A DNA stretch of 64,000 nt from Archivesica marissinica (Eukaryota; Mollusca; Bivalvia; Venerida; Vesicomyidae). The notes beneath the pieces were generated by a model. The model had not been told where the DNA came from. It did not search any database and saw only the letters and a program-made list of their open reading frames with translations. The stretch is from NCBI GenBank assembly GCA_014843695.1, contig CM026398.1:21308061-21372060 (forward strand). The letters run 5' to 3'. The position numbers and the translations under genes were made by a program. Position 1 is the stretch's first letter, and every line of letters begins with the position of its first letter. Positions 35,408 to 47,397 of the stretch are shown piece by piece.

Positions 35408-37112
35408 CTGTCCAAGTGCACAGATAGACCTGCCCACATGCACAGATATACCTGCCCACATGCACAGATAGACCTGCCCACGTGCACAGATAGACCTGCC
35501 CAAGTGCACAGATAGACCTGCCCAAGTGCACAGATAGACCTGCCCACATGCACAGATAGACTTGCCCACGTGTACAGATAGACCTGCCCACGTGTACAGA
35601 TAGACCTGCCCACGTGCACAGATAGACCTGCCCACGTGCACAGATAGACCTGCCCACATGTACAGATAGACCTGCCCACGTGCACAGATAGACCTGCCCA
35701 TGTGTACAGATACACCTGCCCACATGCACAGATAGACCTGCCCACATGCACAGATAGACCTGTCCAAGTGCACAGATAGACCTGTCCAAGTGCACATATA
35801 GACCTGCCCACATGCACAGATAGACCTGCCCACGTTGACAGATAGACCTGCCCACATGCACAGATAGACCTGTCCATGTGCACAGATAGTCCTGCCCACG
35901 TGCACAGATAGACCTGCCCAAGTGCACAGATAGACCTGCCCAAGTGCACAGATACACCTGCCCATGTGCACAGATACACCTGCCCATGTGTACATATAGA
36001 CCTGCCCACGTGTACAGATACACCTGCCCACGTGTACAGATACACCTGCCCACATGCACAGATAGACCTGCCCATGTGTACAGATACACCTGCCCACGTG
36101 CACAGATAAACCTGCCCACGTGCACATATCTCCAAGTGCACAGATAGACCTGTCCAAGTGCACAGATAAACCTGCCCACATGCACATATAGACCTGCCCA
36201 CGTTGACAGATAGACCTGTCCAAGTGCACAGATAGACCTGCCCACGTGCAAAGATAGACCTGCCCACATGTACAGATAGACTTGCCCACGTGCACAGATT
36301 GACCTGCCCACGTGCACAGCTAGACCTGTCCACGTGTACGTGTACAGATAGACCTACCCACGTGCACAGATAGACATACCCACGTGCACAGATAGACCTG
36401 TCCACGTGTACGTGTACAGATAGACCTGCCCACGTGCACAGCTATAACTTCCCACGTGCACAGATAGACCTGCCCACGTGCACAGATAGACCTGCCCACA
36501 TGCACAGATAGACCTGCCCACCTGCACAGATAGACCTGCCCACGTGTACAGATAGACCTGCCCACGTGCACAGATTGACCTGCCCACGTGCACAGATAGA
36601 CCTGTCCACGTGTACGTGTACAGATAGACCTGTCCACGTGCACAGATAGACCTACCCACGTGCACAGATAGACCTGTCCACGTGTACGTGTACAGATAGA
36701 CCTGCCCACGTGCACAGATAGAACTTCCCATGTGCACAGATAGACCTGCCCACATGCACAGATAGACCTGCCCACGTGCACAGATATACCTGCCCACGTG
36801 CACAGATATACCTGCCCACATGCACATATATACCTGCCCACATGCACAGATATACCTGTCCACATGCACATATATACCTGCCCACATGCACAGATATACC
36901 TGCCCACATGTACAGATATACCTGCCCACATGCACATATATACCTGCCCACATGCACAGATATACCTGCCCACATGCACAGATATACCTGCCCACATGCA
37001 CATATATACCTGCCCACATGCACAGATATACCTGCCCACATGCACATATATACCTGCCCACGTGCACAGATATACCTGCCCACATGCACAGATAGACCTG
37101 CCCACATATACC
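35408..37112. repeat. 22-bp minisatellite with CACGTG core, about 77 copies
   Basis: Unit CCCACGTGCACAGATAGACC plus TG. Many units contain the palindrome CACGTG (canonical E-box); others have CACATG, CAAGTG or CATGTG. Segments near 36330-36430 and 36600-36700 carry ACGTGTACGTGTAC expansions. The right end (36780-37090) shifts to ATATACC units. Long frames on both strands (up to 362 codons) are artefacts. Confidence 0.95.
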
Positions 37113-37192
37113 TGCCCAAGAGTTTTCTATTGTAGGCCTTTCCTAAATCTACTTACTAAGGTCAAATAAACGAGTAGGTGTGTAATCTTTGT

Positions 37193-37999
37193 TTCATACC
37201 AATTATATTATGTTATATTTCGGGTTTTATGCCTGCATCAGTACCATTTTGGGCTATATCGCCGGCGGGCAGTTTACCTAACAACACGTCGGCATAAAAA
37301 TGAAGGAAGGTTTGTTTGTTTAAGTGAATGATCGAATAATATCACTCATGAACATAGAAAGCTGTTATTATCACTCGTGTACCGCGTCTCGTGATAATAG
37401 GTTTTTATGTTCATTCTCTGAAATATAATTCGATCATTCTGTGAAGCAAACAAATATCCTATATTAGTCTTCTCCATCAGATTCATCCAAAATGCTGTTA
37501 CTAATTTTGTACATAAGTTGAACAGTCCCCGGAAGTGCACGGTCATGGCAGTATTATGGGGGCTACATCCCCACCCCCCCCCATTCAATACAGGCTTCCT
37601 CCAAACCCCTACCAGAAGTACTAGTTAACCACTGGAACCTTCCTATAAAACGTGTGTTAGGTATACTGCCCTCGTGCGATATGGCCCAAAATGGTGCTGC
37701 AGGCGCAACCCGAACAAATAATCAATGTTATATTTCGGGTTTTACGCCTGCATCAGCACCATTTCGGGCTATATCGCCGGCGGACAGTTTACCTAACAAC
37801 ACCTTTCCTGGGCAGGCTCCAGCGGTTAACCAGTACTTGGGTGCACCAACCTCCGTAAGAAACTGCCAACTTTTTCATATAAATTAGACACGGCCTGAGC
37901 GGGGCTCGAACCCGTGACCATCAGTGATGATAGGTTACAGTGGTATACAAGTCAGCGACCTTAACCACTCGACCACGGAGGCGGACTTCATACCAATTA
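37193..37999. mobile_element. SINE-S nest with foldback insert, bounded by one target duplication
   Basis: TTCATACCAATTA at 37193-37205 and 37987-37999 bounds the complex. Inside: a SINE-S tail fragment on minus (37208-37287); a palindrome of about 150 bp (37310-37457, ends TTTGTTTGTTTAAGTGAATG and CATTCTGTGAAGCAAACAAA); unknown sequence; an old inverted SINE-S fragment on plus (37622-37720, TTAACCACTGGAACC, GCAGGCG); then a near-consensus full SINE-S on minus (37727-37986). Confidence 0.78.
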
Positions 38000-38180
38000 A
38001 AATTTTGAATTTGAGGAACTGGCTGGAACATAAGACAACTAACATTTTCAGATCGACTCCCATATATATAATTTGAAATCCATATAATAAATGTTTATTC
38101 AGCAAAGATTACAACTGATGGGGCACAATCTGAAAAAGTGCAGAAATAAGTTACAGTATGTCGTGTGATCGTGTACTTAC

Positions 38181-38431
38181 CGACGAACTGCCACCGTTTG
38201 CTTTCACAATTCCGCTAATCACTATTATCTGGGTGACATATATTTGTACAGAGCCGCCTCCACGTCCGCCTGCGTTTCCATTGACAGTGTGGCTTCCTCC
38301 GCCTGAACCCCATTCACTCTTCTCATAAATTGTTCCGTATGGCAGATTAGCCTCCATGGTACCATAACCTCGTCCTCCTCGACCCCCGTGGCTGGCCCCA
38401 CTACCACCTTCTATATGAATCCGACCCTTTC
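38181..38431 (-). CDS. Exon G (83 codons, phase 1-0)
   Basis: Acceptor GCACCATTAG above 38431 and donor GTAAGT below 38181 (strong). Product: KGRIHIEGGSGASHGGRGGR, GYGTMEANLPYGTIYEKSE, WGSGGGSHTVNGNAGGRGGG, SVQIYVTQIIVISGIVKANG, GSSS. It joins exon F (ends DRGPG) and exon H (starts KTYSGGGSGG). This is the first canonical glycine-rich unit segment after the exon F region. Confidence 0.87.
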
Positions 38432-38535
38432 CTAATGGTGCAATAAAAAATATTTGTAGGAAAGGTAGTAATCTCTGAACTGATGTTATTGGGTTGTTTA
38501 AGAACTTACTTCATTGACATTGAGAACTATTTGTT

Positions 38536-38798
38536 ATGTTATATTTCGGGTTTTACGCCTGCATCAGCACCATTTTTGGGCTATATCGCTGGCGGGCAAT
38601 TTACCTAACAACACCTTTCCTGGGCAGGCTCCAGCGGTTAACCAGTAATTGGGTGCACCAACCTCCGTAAGAAACTGCCAACTTTTTCATATAATGAAAC
38701 ACGGTCTGAGCGGGGGTTCGAACCCGTGACCATCAGTGATGATAGGTTACAGTGGTATACAAGTCAGCGACCTTAACCACTCGACCACAGAGGCGGAC
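38536..38798 (-). mobile_element. SINE-S, full copy with target-site duplication
   Basis: Near-consensus, with A- and B-box and complete tail. Flanked by a perfect 15-bp duplication TGAGAACTATTTGTT at 38521-38535 and 38799-38813, indicating a recent insertion about 100 bp upstream of exon G. Confidence 0.92.
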
Positions 38799-38816
38799 TG
38801 AGAACTATTTGTTCCG

Positions 38817-39087
38817 TAACCCTTTTCCCAATAGAAGAACTTTGCCATTTCTGACTTCATATAAATTGACACAGTCAAGGTAGTCAAGGCAACCATAATA
38901 AAGCTCAGATCAATGTAGTGTATATAGAACTCACAATTACGCCCAGTAACCTCTATAAAGGTGGGTACGGTAAGTTGACAGTTTATCAAGATAATAATTT
39001 GGCAATTTATTTGTTCAATATAATTACAATGCCCTCACATGTTGGAGGTAATAAAGATATCTAACTATCTATGGGGAGAAAGGGTGA
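38817..39087. mobile_element. Probable diverged TTAA-family MITE
   Basis: Starts GTAACCCTTTTCCCAATAGA and ends TCTATGGGGAGAAAGGGTGA, which are diverged inverted ends of the 17714-18167 family. The interior (CCAGTAACCTCTATAAAGG, GGTGGGTACGG) is only loosely similar. Confidence 0.4.
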
Positions 39088-39119
39088 AAACAATACAAGA
39101 CATTTGGATAACAAGTGTT

Positions 39120-39303
39120 GTAGAAAAATAAAACTTCTCATCTAGAGTTGTCAATGTATGGAACACGCTACCAGCAGTGGTGGCAAAACGCGTTTAAAAA
39201 CAGGCTAGACAAACATTTCAATGAGAAACAATACGCCACCTGGACGGACTACCGGTACACACATAGTTACAGTACAGAGGTGGTCGCGATAAGCCTTTAA
39301 GCT
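39120..39303 (+). pseudogene. LINE ORF2 C-terminal remnant
   Basis: The plus frames read SSRVVNVWNTLPAVVAK, then after a stop and frame change FKNRLDKHFNEKQYATWTDY and a stop. WN.LP..VV...FK.RLD is the typical C-terminal end of reverse transcriptases in non-LTR retrotransposons of the CR1/Jockey type. The fragment is short and broken. Confidence 0.6.
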
Positions 39304-39333
39304 TGTGACCTTCTAACGGATATGTATGTACGG

Positions 39334-39545
39334 TTTACCCTTACAACACTACAGACCTCTAAATAGGTTCGCAAAAAGTGTAGATCCTGATGAGCCGTCA
39401 TCAGGAACTGCACTTTCTGCTAGTAATTTTACTAGTAAAATTTCCCATTTTGATACAAATGAACTAGCCCAAATCTAATTTTCTGATCAATTTATTGGTC
39501 TAAATATATGGACGAGTCCATGTCAGTTAGTGTTGAATGTGTTAA
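39334..39545. mobile_element. Diverged copy of the 7868-8113 MITE
   Basis: Shares ACAGACCTCTAAATAGG, AGTGTAGATCCTGATGAGCC and GTCCATGTCAGTTA with 7868-8113. The right TTAA (39542-39545) is kept; the left end is TTTACCC. Confidence 0.72.
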
Positions 39546-39552
39546 AACTGAT

Positions 39553-39945
39553 TGTTGTGTGTGCGTGTGTTTTACGTTTATTTATCGTCGCTACCGGTTG
39601 CCCATATGAGCGACCCCTCCTGAAGAGATTAGTCTTATAATAAGTTTTTAACTTTCAATCCAATCCACCTAAATACTTTGTATGTTACACTATGTCGAAT
39701 GTTTGATTCTTGAAATAAAATATGTTTAAACTAAGAGATTAGTCATTTTAGATTTTTGGAGGATAGTGCAGTGATACGGACAGAGACCCATTCCAGAGTC
39801 TCCTCTGGTTCTTTTACATGCATGGTGTAAAGCACCAACATGAGACCTCGGTTTAAAGTCCCATCTGAAAGACTTAATTTTATTACGGTCCGACGGGGGA
39901 TCAAACCTGCGATCCCAGGATTACCATTCCGCCGTGTTAACTGAT
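39553..39945 (-). mobile_element. SINE-T split by a short LINE 3' insertion
   Basis: Full SINE-T on minus with a tRNA-Thr-like head at the right (AACCTGCGATCCCAGGATTACC). It is interrupted at 39635-39732 by a 98-bp insert flanked by the 12-bp duplication AAGAGATTAGTC (39623-39634 and 39733-39744). The insert is read as a separate feature. Confidence 0.86.
39635..39732 (+). mobile_element. 98-bp 5'-truncated LINE 3' end inside SINE-T
   Basis: Ends TTGAAATAAAATATGTTTAA plus ACT, and is bounded by a 12-bp duplication of SINE-T sequence. The same terminal motif ends a second insert at 59251-59337. It has no poly(A) tail. Confidence 0.75.
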
Positions 39946-39999
39946 TACATTGTGTTTATTATATTTATATACCGGTACTTGAAGAGTAATAATGTTTAC

Positions 40000-42030
40000 C
40001 TGGCCCTCTATCATACAGATATCCTCCGCTGCTTACATCTAGTGTTCCGGAGATGTACACATTCTCACAGAACTGTACATTATCGCCGAGATCGCCGATG
40101 TAAAGAGACCCTGCTTTCAATGTGCCACCGATATCCACCGTCTTGTATAGAATAGTTGATACCTCAGAACCCTGTGTAATATCGTCCGGACTATGCATGT
40201 ATGCAATGTCCATAGTACCTCCAGAGTCCACGTTGAATCCGCTTCCTTTAAAATGTGACGCCCGCGAAAAGTCAACACTCCCGCGGTTTTGAACAGTGAA
40301 GAATGCTATCATCACGTCGGAATCGGGGAATGAATGCAGACTACCGCTGATATTAAACTCATGCACGTCCCACTTAGTGTTTCCCGATTGCCAGTTGGAT
40401 CCAGAGTCCATCTGAATTTCATCAGCAGTCACTGCTGACTCACTCGCCCACTTAGAGGTAACCAGCGAATCGAACTGCATGTCCCCATCAGGACCCATAT
40501 GTATAATGAGAACATTGTCACCACCCATCACAGTGATTGCATCGTAGGACTCGAAATGACCATTGATATACATGTAGTCGACGATAAAGTACACATGTGG
40601 TTGGAAATAGAACGATCCCTTACTCTCCATATCAATCTTGTCCCACCCCTCAACACCGTCACCTGTACCGCTTTCCATGTAATTCTGAAGCCTTCCTGCA
40701 TTGAACAGTCCATAAATGTTGAAAGTATCGACAAGGACAATAGAAAAACCAGTCCATTCACGTGTGCTTTGAGCCATGGAATCGAGTATAATACTGCCCC
40801 CAAATGCAATCTCAATCTGGTGCACTTTATCTATATGCAGGCCCTCTAATGTCAATGGAGTAGCCGATGTTATGCTACCATTCGTGTAGATTTCATATAT
40901 GTGGAAGATATCACATGGTGCAAATGTCCACGTTCCGTATTGGTTGACTGTGACGCTATCAATACCTGTGTCTATGTCCAGATCTTTGGCACTGAATGTT
41001 TTGTCGATTGTCAGCGACTCCACTTTAAGAATGTTACACAACTGATTAAATACATTGGAATTACTTTGAGCTGGTTGTGTCAGATAGTTAAGCTGCAGAT
41101 TTCCCTTAGAGTTGTGTACAATGAACGATTTAATTCTTCCATCTTTGCTAACATGAGACTCAAATGTTGCTATATTATTCACGTACATGGTGCCGGCAAT
41201 GGATACCGTGCCAACTAGGATTGGTCCATCTGCAGTGAACGTGAATGTACCAGAACTACCGACTGAAAACGTATCTATTCCAGTACCAAAGGAGATGGTT
41301 CCCGGATTGAAGACTGAATTTATTGTGACAACTCGGCATTCCAGTGTGATGACATCATCGGTCGCAGGCCAGATCAGTGAACCACCGTCTAGAAGGAATG
41401 TATTACACGGCTTCGTTATTGATATGTGACTGCCCAGGTTCACATCACCTTTGATGGAGATGTCTTTTCCTATATACATGTCAGTCGATTGTGGGATAAA
41501 CGTAACTTCTCCTGTCGATCCAACTGTTAGGCTGGATATAGCATCACCCAAGAACAATTCTTCGGCAGAGAATTTTCCATTCACTACTACAGTTGTTGCA
41601 GAGAGAGTAAACAGTGAAATATCATTTGAGATTTTCATCTCAGTGTTTTCCTGAATCGTCAGAGTTTGGCATTCAATAGATTCCATTGTCGCGCTGGGAA
41701 GTATTGTTAAAGATGCTGGCTCGGATAGAGTAAGGGATTGTTCGCTAGGATCTACTAAACTTATTGACCCACTGACGTAGATGTTACTGATCAGCTCAAT
41801 TCTAGGTGCAGCCGCAAACACTAGACCAGCGCTGGAATATATATGCGCATGTGCTGTCATTTCACCAGTGATGTTTATAGTAGTGCCGCCGGCAATGTGG
41901 ATCATAGATCGTCCATCTCCATACACGTTTGCTATTGTTCTGCTGCCTGACAGGACTACATGAGATCCGTCATAGATCACAAGGTTGTCAACAACAGTGT
42001 CATCATCATTAATAATGTAAGCAGCAGCAC
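40000..42030 (-). CDS. Exon F, 676-codon beta-strand-rich region (phase 1-1)
   Basis: Acceptor CTACATGTTTTCAG above 42030 and donor GTAAAC below 40000. The product has no glycine-rich GGGSGG patches. It is built of short alternating strands and turns: GSHVVLSGSRTIANV, GGTTINITGEMTAH, IYVSGSISLVDP, KDISIKGDVNLGS, TVSIAGTMYVNN, NVYISGTLDVSSGG. It has only about six Cys. This pattern resembles right-handed parallel beta-helix or solenoid repeats, which is inference. It sits between the F5/8C module and the first full glycine-rich unit. A domain family is not recognised. The frame upstream of 42030 runs into the 55-bp satellite and is not coding. Confidence 0.9.
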
Positions 42031-42044
42031 CTGAAAACATGTAG

Positions 42045-45000
42045 TATATAGTAGTCACCTGTGTTAAGTAGCCAATTACCACTACCAATCATCCAGTTTA
42101 TTCATTTAGTCACCTGTGTTAAGTAGGCAATTACCACTACCAATCATCCAGTTTATTCATTTAGTCACCTGTGTTAAGTAGCCAATTACCACTATTAATC
42201 ATCCAGTTTATTCATTTAGTCACCTTTGTTAAGGAGCCAATTACCACTATCAATCGTCCAGTTTATTCATTTAGTCACCTGTGTTAAGTAGCCAATTGCC
42301 ACTATCAATCGTCCAGTTTATTCATTTAGTCATCTGTGTTAAGTAGCCAATTACCACTATCAATCATCCAGTGTATTCATTTAGTCACCTGTGCTAAGTA
42401 GCCAATTACCACTATCAATCATCCAGTTTATTCATTTAGTCACCTGTGTTAAGTAGCCAATTACCACTATCAATCATCCAGTTTATTCATTTAGTCACCT
42501 GTGTTAAGTAGGCAATTACCACTACCAATCATCCAGTTTATTCATTTAGTCACCTGTGTTAAGTAGCCAATTACCACTACCAATCATCCAGTTTATTCAT
42601 TTAGTCACCTGTGTTAAGTAGGCAATTACCACTACCAATCATCCAGTTTATTCATTTAGTCACCTGTGTTAAGTAGGCAATTACCACTACCAATCATCCA
42701 GTTTATTCATTTAGTCATCTGTGTTAAGTAGCCAATTACCACTATCAATCATCCAGTTTATTCATTTAGTCACCTGTGTTAAGTAGCCAATTACCACTAT
42801 CAATCATCCAGTTTATTCATTTAGTCACCTGTGTTAAGTAGCCAATTACCACTATCAATCATCCAGTTTATTCATTTAGTCACCTTTGTTAAGGAGCCAA
42901 TTACCACTATCAATCGTCCAGTTTATTCATTTAGTCACCTGTGTTAAGTAGCCAATTGCCACTATCAATCATCCAGTTTATTCATTTAGTCATCTGTGTT
43001 AAGTAGCCAATTACCACTATCAATCATCCAGTGTATTCATTTAGTCACCTGTGCTAAGTAGCCAATTACCACTATCAATCATCCAGTTTATTCATTTAGT
43101 CACCTGTGTTAAGTAGCCAATTACCACTATCAATCATCCAGTTTATTCATTTAGTCACCTGTGTTAAGTAGGCAATTACCACTACCAATCATCCAGTTTA
43201 TTCATTTAGTCACCTGTGTTAAGTAGCCAATTACCACTACCAATCATCCAGTTTATTCATTTAGTCACCTGTGTTAAGTAGGCAATTACCACTACCAATC
43301 ATCCAGTTTATTCATTTAGTCATCTGTGTTAAGTAGCCAATTACCACTATCAATCATCCTGTGTATTCATTTAGTCACCTGTGCTAAGTAGCCAATTACC
43401 ACTATCAATCATCCAGTTTATTCATTTAGTCACCTGTGTTAAGTAGCCAATTACCACTATCAATCATCCAGTTTATTCATTTAGTCACCTGTGTTAAGTA
43501 GCAATTACCACTACCAATCATCCAGTTTATTCATTTAGTCACCTGTGTTAAGTAGCCAATTACCACTACCAATCATCCAGTTTATTCATTTAGTCACCTG
43601 TGTTAAGTAGCAATTACCACTACCAATCATCCAGTTTATTCATTTAGTCACCTGTGTTAAGTAGGCAATTACCACTACCAATCATCCAGTTTATTCATTT
43701 AGTCACCTGTGTTAAGTAGGCAATTACCACTACCAATCATCCAGTTTATTCATTTAGTCACCTTTGTTAAGGAGCCAATTACCACTATCAATCGTCCAGT
43801 TTATTCATTTAGTCACCTGTGTTAAGTAGCCAATTGCCACTATCAATCGTCCAGTTTATTCATTTAGTCATCTGTGTTAAGTAGCCAATTACCACTATCA
43901 ATCATCCAGTGTATTCATTTAGTCACCTGTGCTAAGTAGCCAATTACCACTATCAATCATCCAGTTTATTCATTTAGTCACCTGTGTTAAGTAGCCAATT
44001 ACCACTATCAATCATCCAGTTTATTCATTTAGTCACCTGTGTTAAGTAGGCAATTACCACTACCAATCATCCAGTTTATTCATTTAGTCACCTGTGTTAA
44101 GTAGCCAATTACCACTACCAATCATCCAGTTTATTCATTTAGTCACCTGTGTTAAGTAGGCAATTACCACTACCAATCATCCAGTTTATTCATTTAGTCA
44201 CCTGTGTTAAGTAGGCAATTACCACTACCAATCATCCAGTTTATTCATTTAGTCACCTGTGTTAAGTAGCCAATTACCACTACCAATCATCCAGTTTATT
44301 CATTTAGTCACCTGTGTTAAGTAGGCAATTACCACTACCAATCATCCAGTTTATTCATTTAGTCACCTGTGTTAAGTAGGCAATTACCACTACCATCATC
44401 CAGTTTATCATTTAGTCATCTGTGTTAAGTAGCCAATTACCACTATCAATCATCCAGTTTATTCATTTAGTCACCTGTGTTAAGTAGCCAATTACCACTA
44501 TCAATCATCCAGTTTATTCATTTAGTCACCTGTGTTAAGTAGCCAATTACCACTATCAATCATCCAGTTTATTCATTTAGTCACCTTTGTTAAGGAGCCA
44601 TTACCACTATCAATCGTCCAGTTTATTCATTTAGTCACCTGTGTTAAGTAGCCAATTGCCACTATCAATCATCCAGTTTATTCATTTAGTCATCTGTGTT
44701 AAGTAGCCAATTACCACTATCAATCATCCAGTGTATTCATTTAGTCACCTGTGCTAAGTAGCCAATTACCACTATCAATCATCCAGTTTATTCATTTAGT
44801 CACCTGTGTTAAGTAGCCAATTACCACTATCAATCATCCAGTTTATTCATTTAGTCACCTGTGTTAAGTAGGCAATTACCACTACCAATCATCCAGTTTA
44901 TTCATTTAGTCACCTGTGTTAAGTAGCCAATTACCACTACCAATCATCCAGTTTATTCATTTAGTCACCTGTGTTAAGTAGGCAATTACCACTACCAATC

Positions 45001-47397
45001 ATCCAGTTTATTCATTTAGTCATCTGTGTTAAGTAGCCAATTACCACTATCAATCATCCTGTGTATTCATTTAGTCACCTGTGCTAAGTAGCCAATTACC
45101 ACTATCAATCATCCAGTTTATTCATTTAGTCACCTGTGTTAAGTAGCCAATTACCACTATCAATCATCCAGTTTATTCATTTAGTCACCTGTGTTAAGTA
45201 GCCAATTACCACTATCAATCATCCAGTTTATTCATTTAGTCACATGTGTTAAGTAGCCAATTACCACTACCAATCATCCAGTTTATTCATTTAGTCACCT
45301 GTGTTTTTATATAAGTAGCCAATTACAACTACCACTCATCCAGTTTATTCATTTAGTCACCTGTGTTAAGTAGGCAATTACCACTACCAATCATCCAGTT
45401 TATTCATTTAGTCACCTGTGTTAAGTAGGCAATTACCACTACCAATCATCCAGTTTATTCATTTAGTCACCTGTGTTAAGGAGCCAATTACCACTATCAA
45501 TCGTCCAGTTTATTCATTTAGTCACCTGTGTTAAGTAGCCAATTGCCACTATCAATCATCCAGTTTATTCATTTAGTCATCTGTGTTAAGTAGCCAATTA
45601 CCACTATCAATCATCCAGTGTATTCATTTAGTCACCTGTGCTAAGTAGCCAATTACCACTATCAATCATCCAGTTGATTCATTTAGTCACCTGTGTTAAG
45701 TAGCCAATTACCACTATCAATCATCCAGTTTATTCATTTAGTCACCTGTGTTAAGTAGGCAATTACCACTACCAATCATCCAGTTTATTCATTTAGTCAC
45801 CTGTGTTAAGTAGCCAATTACCACTACCAATCATCCAGTTTATTCATTTAGTCACCTGTGTTAAGTAGGCAATTACCACTACCAATCATCCAGTTTATTC
45901 ATTTAGTCACCTGTGTTAAGTAGGCAATTACCACTACCAATCATCCTGTGTATTCATTTAGTCACATGTGTTAAGTAGCCAATTACCACTACCAATCATC
46001 CAGTTTATTAATTTAGTCACCTGTGTTAAGTAGCCAATTACAACTACCACTCATCCAGTTTATTCATTTAGTCACCTGTGTTAAGTAGCCAATTACCACT
46101 ACCACTCATCCAGTTTATTCATTTAGTCACCTGTGTTAAGTAGGTAATTACCACTACCAATCATCCAGTTTATTCATTTGGTCACCTTTGTTAAGTAGCC
46201 AATTACCACTACCACTCATCCAGTTTATTCATTTGGTCACCTTTGTTAAGTAGCCAAATACCACTACCACTCATCCAGTTTATTCATTTAGTCACCTTTG
46301 TTAAGGAGCCAATTACCACTATCAATCATCCAGTGTATTCATTTAGTCACCTGTGCTAAGTAGCCAATTACCACTATCAATCATCCAGTTTATTCATTTA
46401 GTCACCTGTGTTAAGTAGCCAATTACCACTATCAATCATCCAGTTTATTCATTTAGTCACCTGTGTTAAGTAGGCAATTACCACTACCAATCATCCAGTT
46501 TATTCATTTAGTCACCTGTGTTAAGTAGCCAATTACCACTACCAATCATCCAGTTTATTCATTTAGTCACCTGTGTTAAGTAGGCAATTACCACTACCAA
46601 TCATCCAGTTTATTCATTTAGTCACCTGTGTTAAGTAGGCAATTACCACTACCAATCATCCAGTTTATTCATTTAGTCATCTGTGTTAAGTAGCCAATTA
46701 CCACTATCAATCATCCTGTGTATTCATTTAGTCACCTGTGCTAAGTAGCCAATTACCACTATCAATCATCCAGTTTATTCATTTAGTCACCTGTGTTAAG
46801 TAGCCAATTACCACTATCAATCATCCAGTTTATTCATTTAGTCACCTGTGTTAAGTAGCCAATTACCACTATCAATCATCCAGTTTATTCATTTAGTCAC
46901 ATGTGTTAAGTAGCCAATTACCACTACCAATCATCCAGTTTATTCATTTAGTCACCTGTGTTTTTATATAAGTAGCCAATTACAACTACCACTCATCCAG
47001 TTTATTCATTTAGTCACCTGTGTTAAGTAGGCAATTACCACTACCAATCATCCAGTTTATTCATTTAGTCACCTATGTTAAGTAGCCAATTACCACTACC
47101 ACTCATCCAGTTTATTCATTTAGTCACCTGTGTTAAGTAGGCAATTACCACTACCAATCATCCAGTTTATTCATTTGGTCACCTTTGTTAAGTAGCCAAT
47201 TACCACTACCACTCATCCAGTTTATTCATTTGGTCACCTTTGTTAAGTAGCCAAATACCACTACCACTCATCCAGTTTATTCATTTAGTCACCTGTGTTA
47301 AGTAGGCAATTACCACTACCACTCATCCAGTTGATTCATTTAGTCACCTGTGTTAAGTAGGCAATTACCACTATCAATCATCCAGTGTATTCATTTT
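42045..47397. repeat. 55-bp satellite (about 97 copies) with higher-order repeats
   Basis: Unit AGTCACCTGTGTTAAGTAGC, CAATTACCACTATCAATCAT, CCAGTTTATTCATTT. Variants (TTTGTTAAGGAGCC; CAATCGTCC; CCAGTGTATT; GTAGGCAATT) recur in fixed order. The AAGGAGCC variant starts at 42221, 42881, 43759 and 44582, which is 12, 16 and 15 units apart. A variant with TTTTTATATAAG appears at about 45304 and 46970. The array reaches within about 15 bp of exon F. Confidence 0.96.

Noticed and set aside
35317..37169. Frames up to 362 codons with Cys/Trp/His-rich repeats
   Set aside because: 22-bp minisatellite open in several frames on both strands; in an intron.
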